From Streptomyces sulphureus DSM 40104 (lineage in GTDB: Bacteria > Actinomycetota > Actinomycetes > Streptomycetales > Streptomycetaceae), in contig NZ_KB905824.1 of NCBI RefSeq assembly GCF_000381025.1, positions 62,001 through 126,000 on the forward strand: a stretch of 64,000 nt of DNA. The letters are read 5' to 3'. The first letter of the stretch is position 1, and every line of letters starts with the position of its first letter. Shown here piece after piece: positions 16,607 to 25,600 of the stretch. The position numbers were made by a program, and so were the translations under genes. The notes under the pieces are model-generated. The model did not search any database, was not told the origin of the DNA, and saw only the letters and a list, made by a program, of their open reading frames with translations.

Positions 16607-17503
16607 ATGCCTGCCTCTTCCGCCCCACCAGCCACCCCGATCCTGCCGCGCGCCTACCGGCGCCTGCGGCGCATGCGTTGGCCCGCCGTCGTACCGTTCT
16701 TCGCCTTCCTCGCCGTCTGCTTCGGGATACCGGCGGGGACGCTCGCCTATCAGGCGTTCATGGTCGTCGACCCGGCGACCGGCGAGAGCAGCCCCGGCTT
16801 CGACAACGTGGGCACCGCGCTCTCCGGCGCCTACGCCACCGGGCTGCTCGGCAGCGTCCGGCTCTCGCTCCTCACCGCGGTGCTCGCCACCGTGCTCGGT
16901 GCCGTCATAGCCCAGGCGGTGGTCAACTCGCGGCGCAGCGCACTCCGGAAGGCGATCGTCTCCGCCTCCGGTGTCTTCGCCAACTTCAGCGGCGCCCCGC
17001 TCGCGTTCGCCTTCATCGCCACCCTCGGCACCACCGGCACCGTCACCCGGCTCCTGGACCTGTCGCGCACCGGCTTCAGCCTCTACACCTTCACCGGACT
17101 CGTCCTCGCGTACCTGTACTTCATGGTGCCGCTGATGGTGGTCACCATCCTGCCGGCCCTGGACGGTATCCGGACGCAGTGGCGCGAGGCCGCGGCCTCC
17201 TGCGGGGCCACCCGCGGGCAGTTCTGGCGGCATGTGGGGCTGCCGGTGCTCACCCCCTCGCTGCTCGGCGGCGCCGTGCTCATGTTCGGCACGGCCTTCG
17301 CGTCGCACGCCACCGCCGCCGTGATGACCGGCAGTTCGGTGCCGCTCATCACCATCCAGATCGCCAACGCGCTCTCCGGCAACGTGCTCGTCGGGCAGGA
17401 GAACCTCGCGCTCGCCATGAGCCTCAACATGGTCGTGATCGCGCTGCTGGTGATCGCTGTACAGATCCCGCTGCAACGACGGAGCAACCGATGGCTGGCC
17501 TGA
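16607..17503 (+). CDS. ABC transporter permease, subunit 1
   Basis: The 298-residue protein has about six membrane segments. The coupling motif of binding-protein-dependent permeases reads EAAASCGATRGQFWRHVGLP (EAA-x3-G). It resembles PotB/PhnU-like permeases. It follows the binding protein by 73 bases, and its 3' end overlaps the next permease start by 13 bases. Confidence 0.88.
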   Translation: MPASSAPPATPILPRAYRRLRRMRWPAVVPFFAFLAVCFGIPAGTLAYQAFMVVDPATGESSPGFDNVGTALSGAYATGLLGSVRLSLLTAVLATVLGAVIAQAVVNSRRSALRKAIVSASGVFANFSGAPLAFAFIATLGTTGTVTRLLDLSRTGFSLYTFTGLVLAYLYFMVPLMVVTILPALDGIRTQWREAAASCGATRGQFWRHVGLPVLTPSLLGGAVLMFGTAFASHATAAVMTGSSVPLITIQIANALSGNVLVGQENLALAMSLNMVVIALLVIAVQIPLQRRSNRWLA

Positions 17504-18390
17504 AGACCGCAGCGCCCCCCGCACCCGCCGCCGGCGCCGAGCGCCCGGCGCCGCCCGCCCGTCCGCGCACCGCGCGCCGACGCCGCGGCGTCGGCAGCCT
17601 CTTCGTCCTCTTCCTCGCCGCGGCGTACTTCCTCGTGCCGGTGGCCGCCTCGCTCTGGTTCACCGTCGACGACGCCGGCAAGGGGATCAGCTTCGACGCC
17701 TACGCCAAGGGCCTCACCGACGACGGCCTCGCCACCAGCCTGCTCACCTCCGTACTGCTGGGCCTGGCCACGGTGGCGCTCGGGCTGCTGCTGATGGTGC
17801 CGACGCTGGTCGTGGTGGTGCTGCGGCTGCCGCGGCTGCGCCGGTTGGTGGAGGTGCTGTGCATGGTGCCGCTCATCGTGCCGCCGATCGCGCTGGTCGC
17901 CGGGGTGAGCACCGTTCTCTCCTGGGAGCAGGAGCTCGCCTCGACGCCCTTCTACCGCACCTTCCAACTCCTCCAGAACAAGGACTTCCCGCTGGTCCTG
18001 GTGCTGATCTACACCGTGATGTCGCTGCCGTTCCTCTACCGCTCGCTCGACGCCGGTCTCCGCGCCGTCGACCTGCGGACGCTGGTGGAGGCCTCGCGGA
18101 GCCTCGGCGCCTCCCGGACTGCGACGATCTATCGGGTCGTCGTGCCCAACCTGCGCTCCTCGGTCGTCAGCGGGGCCGTGCTGAGCCTTGCGATGGTGCT
18201 GGGCGAGTACACGGTGGCGACCGTGCTCGGCTTCGAGCCGTTCGCCGTCTGGATGGTGCACGTCGGCGAGTACGAGGCCCAACTCTCCGTCGCCGCAGCC
18301 ATGCTCAGCCTGCTTCTCACCTGGGGCCTGCTGCTCCTGCTCACCAACATCGCCGGGGGACGAGCCCGCAACCGGAGGACCACCGCATGA
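17491..18390 (+). CDS. ABC transporter permease, subunit 2
   Basis: The 299-residue protein has a Pro/Ala/Arg-rich cytosolic N-terminus of about 35 residues, then six hydrophobic segments. The coupling motif is EASRSLGASRTATIYRVVVP. It pairs with subunit 1 in the PotC/PhnV manner. The start at 17491 overlaps the previous stop, and its stop overlaps the ATPase start as ATGA, which implies translational coupling. Confidence 0.88.
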   Translation: MAGLKTAAPPAPAAGAERPAPPARPRTARRRRGVGSLFVLFLAAAYFLVPVAASLWFTVDDAGKGISFDAYAKGLTDDGLATSLLTSVLLGLATVALGLLLMVPTLVVVVLRLPRLRRLVEVLCMVPLIVPPIALVAGVSTVLSWEQELASTPFYRTFQLLQNKDFPLVLVLIYTVMSLPFLYRSLDAGLRAVDLRTLVEASRSLGASRTATIYRVVVPNLRSSVVSGAVLSLAMVLGEYTVATVLGFEPFAVWMVHVGEYEAQLSVAAAMLSLLLTWGLLLLLTNIAGGRARNRRTTA

Positions 18391-19487
18391 CCAGCAACGC
18401 GCCCATCGCCAAGGGCCGCACCGCGCCGGACGCCACCGGTGTACCCGTACGCCTGCGCGGCGTGCGCCGCGCCTTCGGGCGCACCACCGCACTCGACGGC
18501 CTCGACCTGGACTTCGCACCCGGCGAACTCGTCGCGCTCCTCGGCCCCTCGGGGTGCGGCAAGACCACCGCGCTCCGCATCCTCGCGGGCTTCGAGACCG
18601 CCGACGAGGGCGAGGTGCTGATGGACGGCGAGGACGTCGCGGACGTGCCGGCCAACCGGCGGGACATCGGGATGGTCTTCCAGTCCTACAGCCTCTTCCC
18701 GAACATGACGGCGGCCGAGAACGTCGGCTACGGGATGCGGGTGCGCGGAGCGGGCAGGCGTGAGCGGCGCGAGCGTGCCGCCGAACTCCTCGCGCTCGTC
18801 GGCCTCCCCGGACGCGAGGGGCACTACCCGCACCAGCTCTCCGGCGGCCAGCAGCAGCGCGTGGCGCTGGCCCGCGCGCTCGCCGTGGAGCCGCGGGTGC
18901 TCCTCTTCGACGAGCCGCTCTCGGCGCTCGACGCCAAGGTCAGGCTCCAACTGCGCGAGGAGATCCGGCGCATCCAGCTCGAGTCCGGGATCACCACCGT
19001 CTTCGTCACCCACGACCAGGAGGAGGCGCTCTCGCTCGCCGACCGGGTCGCGGTGATGCGGGACGGGCGGCTCGAACAGTGCGCGCCGCCCGCCGAGTTG
19101 TACGCGCGCCCTGCGACGCCGTTCGTCGCCGAGTTCGTCGGGACGATGAACCGGATACCCGGCACCGTGCGCGACGGCGGGGAGGTGGAGGCGCTGGGGC
19201 GCCGGCTGCCGGTGCACGGGTCGGCGCCTGCCGAGGGCACCGAGGTGGACGTACTGCTGCGGCCGGAGGAGCTCGCCGTACGGGCGGCCGAGGACGGCAC
19301 CGCGACCGTGCAGGTCGCGACCTTCCTCGGCGGCCTCACCCGGCTCGGCCTGCGGACCGAAGCCGGTCTCGAGGTGAAGGCCGACCTGCCCAGCCGGGAG
19401 GCGGCGGCGCTGGCGCCCGGGGCCCGGTGCACGCTCGTCCCGCACGACGGCGCGGTGCTGGTCGCCGATCGGTCCGCCGCCGGGTGA
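18387..19487 (+). CDS. ABC transporter ATPase (PotA/FbpC-like)
   Basis: The 366-residue ATPase has Walker A GPSGCGKTT (53-61), Q-loop VFQSYSLFPN, signature LSGGQQQR, Walker B LLFDEPLSALD, and the switch His in FVTHDQEEA. The C-terminal 100 residues form a TOBE-like domain (LRPEELAV). It energises import through the two preceding permeases. Its stop lies 24 bases from the convergent murA stop, with no room for a separate terminator. Confidence 0.92.
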   Translation: MTSNAPIAKGRTAPDATGVPVRLRGVRRAFGRTTALDGLDLDFAPGELVALLGPSGCGKTTALRILAGFETADEGEVLMDGEDVADVPANRRDIGMVFQSYSLFPNMTAAENVGYGMRVRGAGRRERRERAAELLALVGLPGREGHYPHQLSGGQQQRVALARALAVEPRVLLFDEPLSALDAKVRLQLREEIRRIQLESGITTVFVTHDQEEALSLADRVAVMRDGRLEQCAPPAELYARPATPFVAEFVGTMNRIPGTVRDGGEVEALGRRLPVHGSAPAEGTEVDVLLRPEELAVRAAEDGTATVQVATFLGGLTRLGLRTEAGLEVKADLPSREAAALAPGARCTLVPHDGAVLVADRSAAG

Positions 19488-19511
19488 CCGGGCGACCGCC
19501 CGGCCGACGGT

Positions 19512-20837
19512 TCAGGGGCGTTCGACCTTCGCACCCAGCTCGACGAGCTTCTCCTGGAAGTTCTCGTAGCCGCGGTTGATGAGCTCGATGCCGTGGACCC
19601 GGGAGGTCCCCTCGGCCGCGAGCGCGGCGATGAGGTACGAGAAGCCGCCGCGGAGGTCGGGGATGACGAGGTCGGAGCCCTGGAGGCGGGTGGGGCCCGA
19701 AACCACGGCGGAGTGCAGGAAGTTGCGCTGGCCGAAGCGGCAGGGCATGCCGCCGAGGCACTCGCGGTAGAGCTGGATGTGCGCGCCCATCTGGTTGAGC
19801 GCCGAGGTGAAGCCGAGCCGGGACTCGTAGACGGTCTCGTGGACGATGGAGAGCCCCGACGCCTGGGTGAGGGCGACGACGAGCGGCTGCTGCCAGTCGG
19901 TCTGGAAGCCGGGGTGCACGTCGGTCTCGAGCGCGATGGCGTTGAGCGGGCCGCCCGGGTGCCAGAAGCGGATGCCCTCGTCGTCGATCCGGAAGGCGCC
20001 GCCGACTTTCCGGTAGGTGTTGAGGAAGGTCATCATCGACTGCTGCTGGGCGCCGTGCACGTAGACGCTGCCCTCGGTGGCGAGCGCGGCGCTCGCCCAG
20101 GAGGCGGCCTCCAGGCGGTCGGGGAGGGCGCGGTGGGTGTAGCCGTCGAGGCGGTCGACGCCTGTGACGCGGATGGTGCGGTCGGTGTCCATCGAGATGA
20201 TGGCGCCCATCTTCTGCAGGACGCAGATGAGGTCCTCGATCTCGGGCTCGACCGCCGCGTTGGAGAGCACCGTGACGCCCTCGGCGAGCACTGCCGTCAG
20301 CAGGACCTGCTCGGTGGAGCCGACCGACGGGTAGGGCAGCTCGATCTTGGTGCCGCGCAGGCGCTGCGGTGCCTCGAGGTACTGGCCGTCTGCGCGCTTC
20401 TCGATCGTCGCGCCGAACTGGCGAAGGACATCGAAGTGGAAGTCGACGGGGCGGCCCCCGATGTCGCAGCCGCCGAGCCCGGGGATGAAGGCGTGGCCGA
20501 GGCGGTGGAGGAGCGGCCCGCAGAAGAGGATCGGGATGCGGGAGGACCCGGCGTGCGCGTCGATGTCGGCGACGTTCGCCGACTCGACGTGCGACGGGTC
20601 GAGGACGAGCTCGCCCGGCTCCTCGCCGGAGAGCACGGTGACGCCGTGGAGCTGGAGAAGGCCGCGGACCACGCGGACGTCCCTGATGTCGGGGACGTTG
20701 CGCAGCCGGCTCGGCCCGCTGCCGAGCAGCGCTGCGACCATCGCCTTCGGCACGAGGTTCTTCGCGCCTCGGACACGGATCTCGCCCTCCAGCGGCGCAC
20801 CGCCGTGGACGAGCAGGACATCGGCAGGGCTGGTCAT
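19512..20837 (-). CDS. murA: UDP-N-acetylglucosamine 1-carboxyvinyltransferase (MurA family)
   Basis: The 441-residue enzyme has the EPSP/MurA fold with GAKNLVPKAMVAALLGSGPS at the start and LPYPSVGSTEQVLLTAVLAE in the middle. C-terminal hallmarks are SDLVIPDLRGGFSYLIAALA and INRGYENFQEKLVELGAKV. It performs the first committed step of peptidoglycan synthesis. I cannot locate the usual catalytic-loop Cys: the position reads GGCDIGGRPVDFH, so GCDIG may supply it. ATG at 20837 has a GGAG upstream. Confidence 0.93.
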   Translation of the reverse strand: MTSPADVLLVHGGAPLEGEIRVRGAKNLVPKAMVAALLGSGPSRLRNVPDIRDVRVVRGLLQLHGVTVLSGEEPGELVLDPSHVESANVADIDAHAGSSRIPILFCGPLLHRLGHAFIPGLGGCDIGGRPVDFHFDVLRQFGATIEKRADGQYLEAPQRLRGTKIELPYPSVGSTEQVLLTAVLAEGVTVLSNAAVEPEIEDLICVLQKMGAIISMDTDRTIRVTGVDRLDGYTHRALPDRLEAASWASAALATEGSVYVHGAQQQSMMTFLNTYRKVGGAFRIDDEGIRFWHPGGPLNAIALETDVHPGFQTDWQQPLVVALTQASGLSIVHETVYESRLGFTSALNQMGAHIQLYRECLGGMPCRFGQRNFLHSAVVSGPTRLQGSDLVIPDLRGGFSYLIAALAAEGTSRVHGIELINRGYENFQEKLVELGAKVERP

Positions 20838-21137
20838 GGATCTCCGCGTTCCTGTGGCTGGTTGGGCAGTGGCGTGCTGGTTCGGGGCTGCTCGGCGGTT
20901 CTCGGCTCGGGCGGGCGGCCGGTGGCGCCGTGCACCGGGGCGGGCCCGAGCCAAAACGTCATCGTAATCCGGTTGATGCCGCGCTGCGTACGCCCGTGCG
21001 GTAGGGGGAAGGCGGCGAGGAGTCGTCAACACTCTTAGTGTGCACGGGTTTACATACGGCTTCCGGGGTCGCAGAGTTGTTCGCCCCGATCCGGCGGTTG
21101 CCTCCCGCGGGGCGCCCGGGTGCGGGATCATTGGCCC
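20838..21137. other. divergent murA / yqgE-like intergenic region
   Basis: These 300 bases separate two divergent genes. A small inverted repeat, ACACT-CTT-AGTGT (21028-21040), lies in a locally AT-richer patch that may carry promoters. I cannot assign -10 and -35 boxes with confidence. Confidence 0.4.
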
Positions 21138-21773
21138 ATGACCGAGGCGTCCTCGCTCACCGGCCGGCTCCTTGTGGCCACGCCGGCGCTCGCCGACCCG
21201 AACTTCGACCGGGCCGTAGTCCTCCTCCTCGACCACGACGAGGAGGGCTCGCTCGGCGTGGTCCTCAACCGGCCGACCCCTGTCGACGTCGGCGAGATCC
21301 TCCGGCCGTGGGCCGCGCTCGCGGGGGAGCCCGGCGTCGTCTTCCACGGCGGCCCCGTCTCGCTCGACGCCGCGTTGGGGGTGGCCGTCGTGCCCTTCGG
21401 CGGCGGCCGGGAGCGGAGCGCGGAGCCGCCGGACGCCGGCGCGGCGGACGAGGAGGCCGCCGACGGAGTCGCGGGCGACGGGCCGCTGGGGTGGCGGCGG
21501 GTGCACGGGGCGATCGGTCTCGTGGACCTGGAGGCGCCGCCCGAGCTGCTCGCCGCCGAGCTGGGCTCGTTGCGGATCTTCGCGGGGTACGCCGGCTGGG
21601 GTCCGGGCCAGTTGGAGAACGAACTCGGCGACGGCGCCTGGTACGTCGTCGACTCCGAGCCGGGGGACGTCTCCTCGCCCGCGCCCGAGGGGCTGTGGCG
21701 CTCGGTGCTGCGGCGGCAGCGGGGCGAGCTGGCGATGGTCGCCACGTATCCGGACGACCCCTCGCTCAACTGA
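21138..21773 (+). CDS. YqgE/AlgH family protein (UPF0301)
   Basis: The 211-residue protein shows the family pattern: LTGRLLVATPALADPNFDRA at the start, GVVLNRPTPVDVGEIL, then FAGYAGWGPGQLENEL. An acidic Ala/Glu-rich insert of about 25 residues (near 95-120) interrupts the domain. The biochemical role of the family is unknown. ATG at 21138 is chosen over an upstream ATG at 21120 because the family begins here; the ribosome site is weak. Confidence 0.88.
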   Translation: MTEASSLTGRLLVATPALADPNFDRAVVLLLDHDEEGSLGVVLNRPTPVDVGEILRPWAALAGEPGVVFHGGPVSLDAALGVAVVPFGGGRERSAEPPDAGAADEEAADGVAGDGPLGWRRVHGAIGLVDLEAPPELLAAELGSLRIFAGYAGWGPGQLENELGDGAWYVVDSEPGDVSSPAPEGLWRSVLRRQRGELAMVATYPDDPSLN

Positions 21774-21900
21774 CGTTCGAAGGTGAACCGGTCGGCCGGG
21801 CCGGTGTGACGCGCCGCACGCGGGCGCGGTCGACCGCGTCGCGGCGCAGCCGTCCGCGCGTGCCCCACGGCTGCTTGTGCCTTGAGTACCCTTGGATCGC

Positions 21901-22203
21901 ATGAGCACTTTTGAGTCTGAACCCGAGCGCGGGACGGGCACCGGCACTCTCGTCGAGCCGACCCCGCAGACCTCGCACGGAGACGGCGACCACGAGCGGT
22001 TCGCCCACTATGTCCAGAAGGACAAGATCATGTCGAGCGCGATGGAGGGCACCCCCGTCGTCGCGCTCTGCGGAAAGGTCTGGGTGCCGGGCCGCGACCC
22101 GAAGAAGTACCCGGTCTGTCCGATGTGCAAGGAGATCTACGAGACGATGGGCGCCGACGGCGGCAAGGGCGACAAGGGCGGCAAGGGCGACGGCAAGAAA
22201 TAG
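21901..22203 (+). CDS. DUF3039 domain protein
   Basis: The 100-residue protein has the DUF3039 core: HYVQKDKIMSSAMEGTPVVA, then CGKVWVPGRDP and YPVCPMCKEIY. The three Cys residues could bind zinc. The last 20 residues are a Gly/Lys/Asp repeat. It is conserved next to yqgE and murA in streptomycetes; its function is unknown. It is followed by a strong terminator. Confidence 0.9.
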   Translation: MSTFESEPERGTGTGTLVEPTPQTSHGDGDHERFAHYVQKDKIMSSAMEGTPVVALCGKVWVPGRDPKKYPVCPMCKEIYETMGADGGKGDKGGKGDGKK

Positions 22204-22261
22204 CCGGGTGCTCCGCGCTCGGCGGAGGCCCGTCCCTTGAGACCGGTTCGCAAAGGCTCGG

Positions 22262-22311
22262 CGGTGCGCCGCGCTCCCTCTGTGCGAGGGATGCGCGGCG
22301 CACCGTTTTTT
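22262..22311 (+). terminator. strong intrinsic terminator after the DUF3039 gene
   Basis: GGTGCGCCGCGC (22263-22274) pairs with GCGCGGCGCACC (22293-22304). An inner TCCCTC/GAGGGA stem and TTTTTT at 22306-22311 complete it. Confidence 0.92.
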
Positions 22312-22334
22312 GTGTGCCTCGGCAATTCGGTGTG

Positions 22335-22363
22335 CGAACTCCCGTGCATGCGTGTGGAGTTCG
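22335..22363 (+). promoter_or_regulatory. inverted repeat upstream of the sugar ABC operon
   Basis: CGAACTCC (22335-22342) and GGAGTTCG (22356-22363) are perfect 8-bp arms separated by 13 bases, upstream of the dre-like site. This could be a second operator. The binding factor is unknown. Confidence 0.35.
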
Positions 22364-22375
22364 GACGGTTCACGG

Positions 22376-22391
22376 ATTGGTCGAGACCTCT
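22376..22391 (+). promoter_or_regulatory. DasR-like responsive element (dre)
   Basis: ATTGGTCGAGACCTCT matches the DasR consensus ACTGGTCTAGACCANT at 12 of 15 defined positions, including the GGTC/GAC core. It touches the predicted -35 box. DasR represses GlcNAc and chitin genes until glucosamine-6-phosphate accumulates, which fits the operon downstream. Confidence 0.7.
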
Positions 22392-22419
22392 TGTGGGGGT
22401 CGGCTGCTCGCCCTAGCCT
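22391..22419 (+). promoter_or_regulatory. candidate promoter of the sugar ABC operon
   Basis: TTGTGG (22391-22396) and TAGCCT (22414-22419) are spaced by 17 bases. The predicted start is near 22426, about 60 bases before the GTG of the lipoprotein gene. Confidence 0.6.
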
Positions 22420-22447
22420 CCTGCGGGAGTTGTGCGGTGCGAAACAC

Positions 22448-22468
22448 GCATTGCACTGTGTGCAATGC
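22448..22468 (+). promoter_or_regulatory. perfect inverted repeat in the operon leader
   Basis: GCATTGCA (22448-22455) and TGCAATGC (22461-22468) flank CTGTG. The site lies about 20-40 bases into the predicted transcript and could be a repressor operator (LacI-like symmetry) or an mRNA hairpin. Confidence 0.45.
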
Positions 22469-22488
22469 CTGGGCTTGGGGGTCTCGCC

Positions 22489-23787
22489 GTGAAGGTGTCC
22501 GCGCGTATCGCCGTGTGTGCGGCGACGGTTGGTATGGCAGGCGTGGCGGTCGCGGGATGCGCGCCGTCCACCTCTACGGAGGACTCGGGGAAGGACGAGA
22601 AGACCGGGACGGTGCGGGTCTGGCTCTTCAAGGAGGTCGGCAACGCGCCGAAGCAGCGGGTTGTCGACGGCGTCGTCGAGCGCTTCGAGAAGAAGCACAA
22701 GGGCGTCACGGTGGACGTGCGGTACATCCCGATCGACTCCAGGGCCGAGCGGATCAAGGGCGCCTTCAACGACCGCGGTTCGGCCCCCGACGTCATCGAG
22801 TACGGCAACACCGACACTGCCGGCTACGTCGCGGACGGCGGACTCGCCGACGTCAGCGAGGAGTTCAAGAGCTGGCCGGCCGCGGACGACATCGACGCCA
22901 CGGCGAAGAAGTCGGTCACATACGACGGCAGGACCTACGGCGCGCCGCTCTTCGTCGGCGTCCGGGCGCTGTACTACCGCACCGACGTCTTCGAGGAGCT
23001 CGGTCTGAAGCCCCCGAAGACGCTCGGCCAACTCACCGAGACCGCGCGGCAGATCCGCAAGGAGCGCCCGAAGCTCTACGGCCTCGCCGTCGGCGGCGCC
23101 TACACCTACGGCGCCATGCCGTTCATCTGGGCCAAGGGCGGCGACCTCGCAGACGAGCGCGGCGGCGAGTACGCGGCGGCGCTCGACAGCCCCGAGGCGA
23201 AGAAGGGCATCAAGGCGTACACGGACCTGCTCGACGACAGCAACTGCCCGCCCGCACGCTGCTCCCAGTGGGGCGGCAACGAGACGGTCGAGGCGTTCGC
23301 GGGCGGGCGCGCCGGCATGGCGATCGCGGGCGACTTCAACCGGCAGGCGATGGAGGACGGCGAGGTCAAGGGCGACTACGGGGTCGTCCCGCTGCCGGGC
23401 GAGAAGAGCGGCGAGATCGCGCCGGCCTTCGCGGGCGGCAACAACGTCGGCGTCCTGAAGTCGAGTTCCCACCGGACGCTCGCCGTCGAGCTGATGAAGG
23501 AGCTAGCGGGGAAGCGGGCGCAGGAGGAGCTCTTCGACGCCATGGGATTCCTGCCGACGTTCACCGACACGCGGCGCAAGGTGGCGGAACGTGAGCCGTT
23601 CGTGAAGCCGTTCGTCGAAACCCTCGACGCGGGCACCGAGTTCGTGCCCGTCAGCCCCGCCTGGGGCGAGATCGACGCCTCGCTCGTCCTCCCCGGGATG
23701 TTCCAGGAGATCGCGGGCGGCAAGAAGAACGTCGACGCCGCCGCGGAGGACGCGGCGAAGAAGATGGACAAGGTCTACGTGAAGTGA
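22489..23787 (+). CDS. sugar ABC transporter substrate-binding lipoprotein
   Basis: The 432-residue protein has a lipobox AVAGC with Cys24. The family-1 binding fold follows: TVRVWLFKEVGNAPKQRVVD, SAPDVIEYGNTDTAGYVADG and FAGGNNVGVLKSS. It belongs with N,N'-diacetylchitobiose and oligosaccharide binders of the DasA/NgcE type, judged by context. GTG at 22489 is chosen because it starts the basic signal peptide; upstream codons in this frame are not signal-like. It leads an operon with two permeases and no ATPase, as expected for streptomycete sugar importers that share MsiK. Confidence 0.88.
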   Translation: MKVSARIAVCAATVGMAGVAVAGCAPSTSTEDSGKDEKTGTVRVWLFKEVGNAPKQRVVDGVVERFEKKHKGVTVDVRYIPIDSRAERIKGAFNDRGSAPDVIEYGNTDTAGYVADGGLADVSEEFKSWPAADDIDATAKKSVTYDGRTYGAPLFVGVRALYYRTDVFEELGLKPPKTLGQLTETARQIRKERPKLYGLAVGGAYTYGAMPFIWAKGGDLADERGGEYAAALDSPEAKKGIKAYTDLLDDSNCPPARCSQWGGNETVEAFAGGRAGMAIAGDFNRQAMEDGEVKGDYGVVPLPGEKSGEIAPAFAGGNNVGVLKSSSHRTLAVELMKELAGKRAQEELFDAMGFLPTFTDTRRKVAEREPFVKPFVETLDAGTEFVPVSPAWGEIDASLVLPGMFQEIAGGKKNVDAAAEDAAKKMDKVYVK

Positions 23788-24740
23788 GCCTCCTCGCCGC
23801 CCCGCCGGGCAACGGTGCGGGCGGCGGCGGGCGCTCCCGTCGCCGCGCACGCCCCGCCTCGCTCCAGGGCCACCGCTGGACGCCCTGGCTCTACCTCGCG
23901 CCCGCGCTCCTCGTCCTCGCCGGGCTCCTCGCCTACCCCATCTACCAGTTGGGGCTCCTCTCGCTGCTGGAGTACACCCAGGCACAGGTGAGCGGCGGCG
24001 AACCGGCGACCTTCCGGGGGCTCGGCAACTACGCCGAGCTCTTCTCCGACCCGCAGTTCTGGGACGTCCTGCTGGCGACCGTCGTCTTCGCCGGGGCCTG
24101 CGTCCTCGGGACGATGGCGGTCGGCTGCGCGCTCGCCGTCCTGCTGACGCGTGTCCGGGCCGTGCCGCGGCTGCTCCTCATGCTCGCCGCGACGGGGGCC
24201 TGGGCGACGCCCGCGATGACCGGGTCCACGGTCTGGGTCTTCCTTTTCGACCCCGACTTCGGGCCCGTCAACCGGGTGTTGGGGCTCGGCGACCACTCCT
24301 GGACGTACGGCCGGATGTCGGCCTTTGCGGTCGTCCTCATGGAGGTCGTCTGGTGTTCCTTCCCGCTGGTGATGACGACCGTCTACGCCGGGATACGCGC
24401 GATCCCCTCCGAGGTGCTGGAAGCGGCCGAGCTCGACGGGGCCTCGCTCTGGCGGACCTGGCGGAGCGTGATGGCGCCGATGCTGCGGCCGATCCTCGTC
24501 GTGGTGGTGATCCAGTCGATCATCTGGGACTTCAAGATCTTCACGCAGATCTACGTGATGACGGGTGGGGGAGGCGACGCGGGGCAGAACCTGGTGCTCA
24601 ACGTCTACGCCTACCAGAAGGCGTTCTCCTCCTCGCAGTACAGCCTCGGTTCGGCGATCGGCATCGTGATGCTGCTGATCCTGCTCGCCGTGGTCCTCGT
24701 CTACCTGCGGCTGCTGCGACGCGGAGGTGAGGAGCTGTGA
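23784..24740 (+). CDS. sugar ABC transporter permease (MalF-like)
   Basis: The 318-residue protein has six membrane segments and the coupling motif EAAELDGASLWRTWRSVMAP near residue 215. The start GTG overlaps the lipoprotein stop as GTGA. The N-terminal 30 residues are Gly/Arg-rich and cytosolic. It partners with the next gene and probably with a distant MsiK-type ATPase. Confidence 0.9.
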   Translation: MSLLAAPPGNGAGGGGRSRRRARPASLQGHRWTPWLYLAPALLVLAGLLAYPIYQLGLLSLLEYTQAQVSGGEPATFRGLGNYAELFSDPQFWDVLLATVVFAGACVLGTMAVGCALAVLLTRVRAVPRLLLMLAATGAWATPAMTGSTVWVFLFDPDFGPVNRVLGLGDHSWTYGRMSAFAVVLMEVVWCSFPLVMTTVYAGIRAIPSEVLEAAELDGASLWRTWRSVMAPMLRPILVVVVIQSIIWDFKIFTQIYVMTGGGGDAGQNLVLNVYAYQKAFSSSQYSLGSAIGIVMLLILLAVVLVYLRLLRRGGEEL

Positions 24741-25600
24741 CGGCGGTGCCGAGCGGGCCCGTACGGGGGCGGCGGGGGCTGCGGAAGCCGCGGCGCGCGC
24801 TCGCCGAGGCGGTCGCCGTGGTCGTCGCGGTGCTGGTGGCGTTCCCGCTCTACTGGATGGTGCTCTCCGCGTTCAAGCCGGCCGGCGAGGTCCGCTCCGA
24901 CCGGCCGCTGCCCTGGACGCTGGAGCCCACCCTCGACTCGTTCCGGCGCGTCTTCGAACAGCAGGATTTCGGGCGGTACTTCCTCAACAGCCTCGCCGTC
25001 GCGGGCACCGTCGTGCTCGCCTCGGCGCTGATCGCCTTCCTCGCGGCCGTCGCCGTCGTCCGGTTCCGGTTCCGGCTGCGGACGTCGGTGCTCGTGATGT
25101 TCCTCGTCGCGCAGATGGTGCCGATCGAGGCGCTGACGATCCCGATGTTCTTCCTCATGCGCGACCTCGGGGTGCTCAACTCGCTCTTCTCGCTGATCAT
25201 TCCGCACCTCGCCTTCTCGCTCCCCTTCGCCGTCTGGATGCTGCGCGGGTTCGTCAAGGCGGTGCCCGAGGCGCTGGAGGAGCAGGCGTTCATCGACGGG
25301 GCGAGCCGCGCGAGGTTCCTCTGGCAGATCCTCTTCCCGCTGGTGTTGCCCGGGCTCGTCGCCACCTCGGTCTTCTCCTTCATCTCCACCTGGAACGATT
25401 TCCTCTTCGCGAAATCCTTCATCATCAGCGCCACCGAAAACTCGACGCTGCCGATGGCGCTCCTCGTCTTCTTCGACAACGAGACCCCCGACTGGGGCGG
25501 CGTGATGGCCGGTTCGACGGTAATGACGCTGCCGGTGCTGCTCTTCTTCGTGCTCGTGCACCGGCGTCTCGTCTCGGGGTTGGGGGGCGCCGTGAAGTGA
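24737..25600 (+). CDS. sugar ABC transporter permease (MalG-like)
   Basis: The 287-residue protein has six membrane segments and the coupling motif EEQAFIDGASRARFLWQILF. The GTG start overlaps the previous stop as GTGA. The C-terminus LVSGLGGAVK is typical of MalG-like subunits (LVxGLTxGAVKG). A 151-base gap then leads to the hexosaminidase gene. Confidence 0.9.
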   Translation: MTAVPSGPVRGRRGLRKPRRALAEAVAVVVAVLVAFPLYWMVLSAFKPAGEVRSDRPLPWTLEPTLDSFRRVFEQQDFGRYFLNSLAVAGTVVLASALIAFLAAVAVVRFRFRLRTSVLVMFLVAQMVPIEALTIPMFFLMRDLGVLNSLFSLIIPHLAFSLPFAVWMLRGFVKAVPEALEEQAFIDGASRARFLWQILFPLVLPGLVATSVFSFISTWNDFLFAKSFIISATENSTLPMALLVFFDNETPDWGGVMAGSTVMTLPVLLFFVLVHRRLVSGLGGAVK

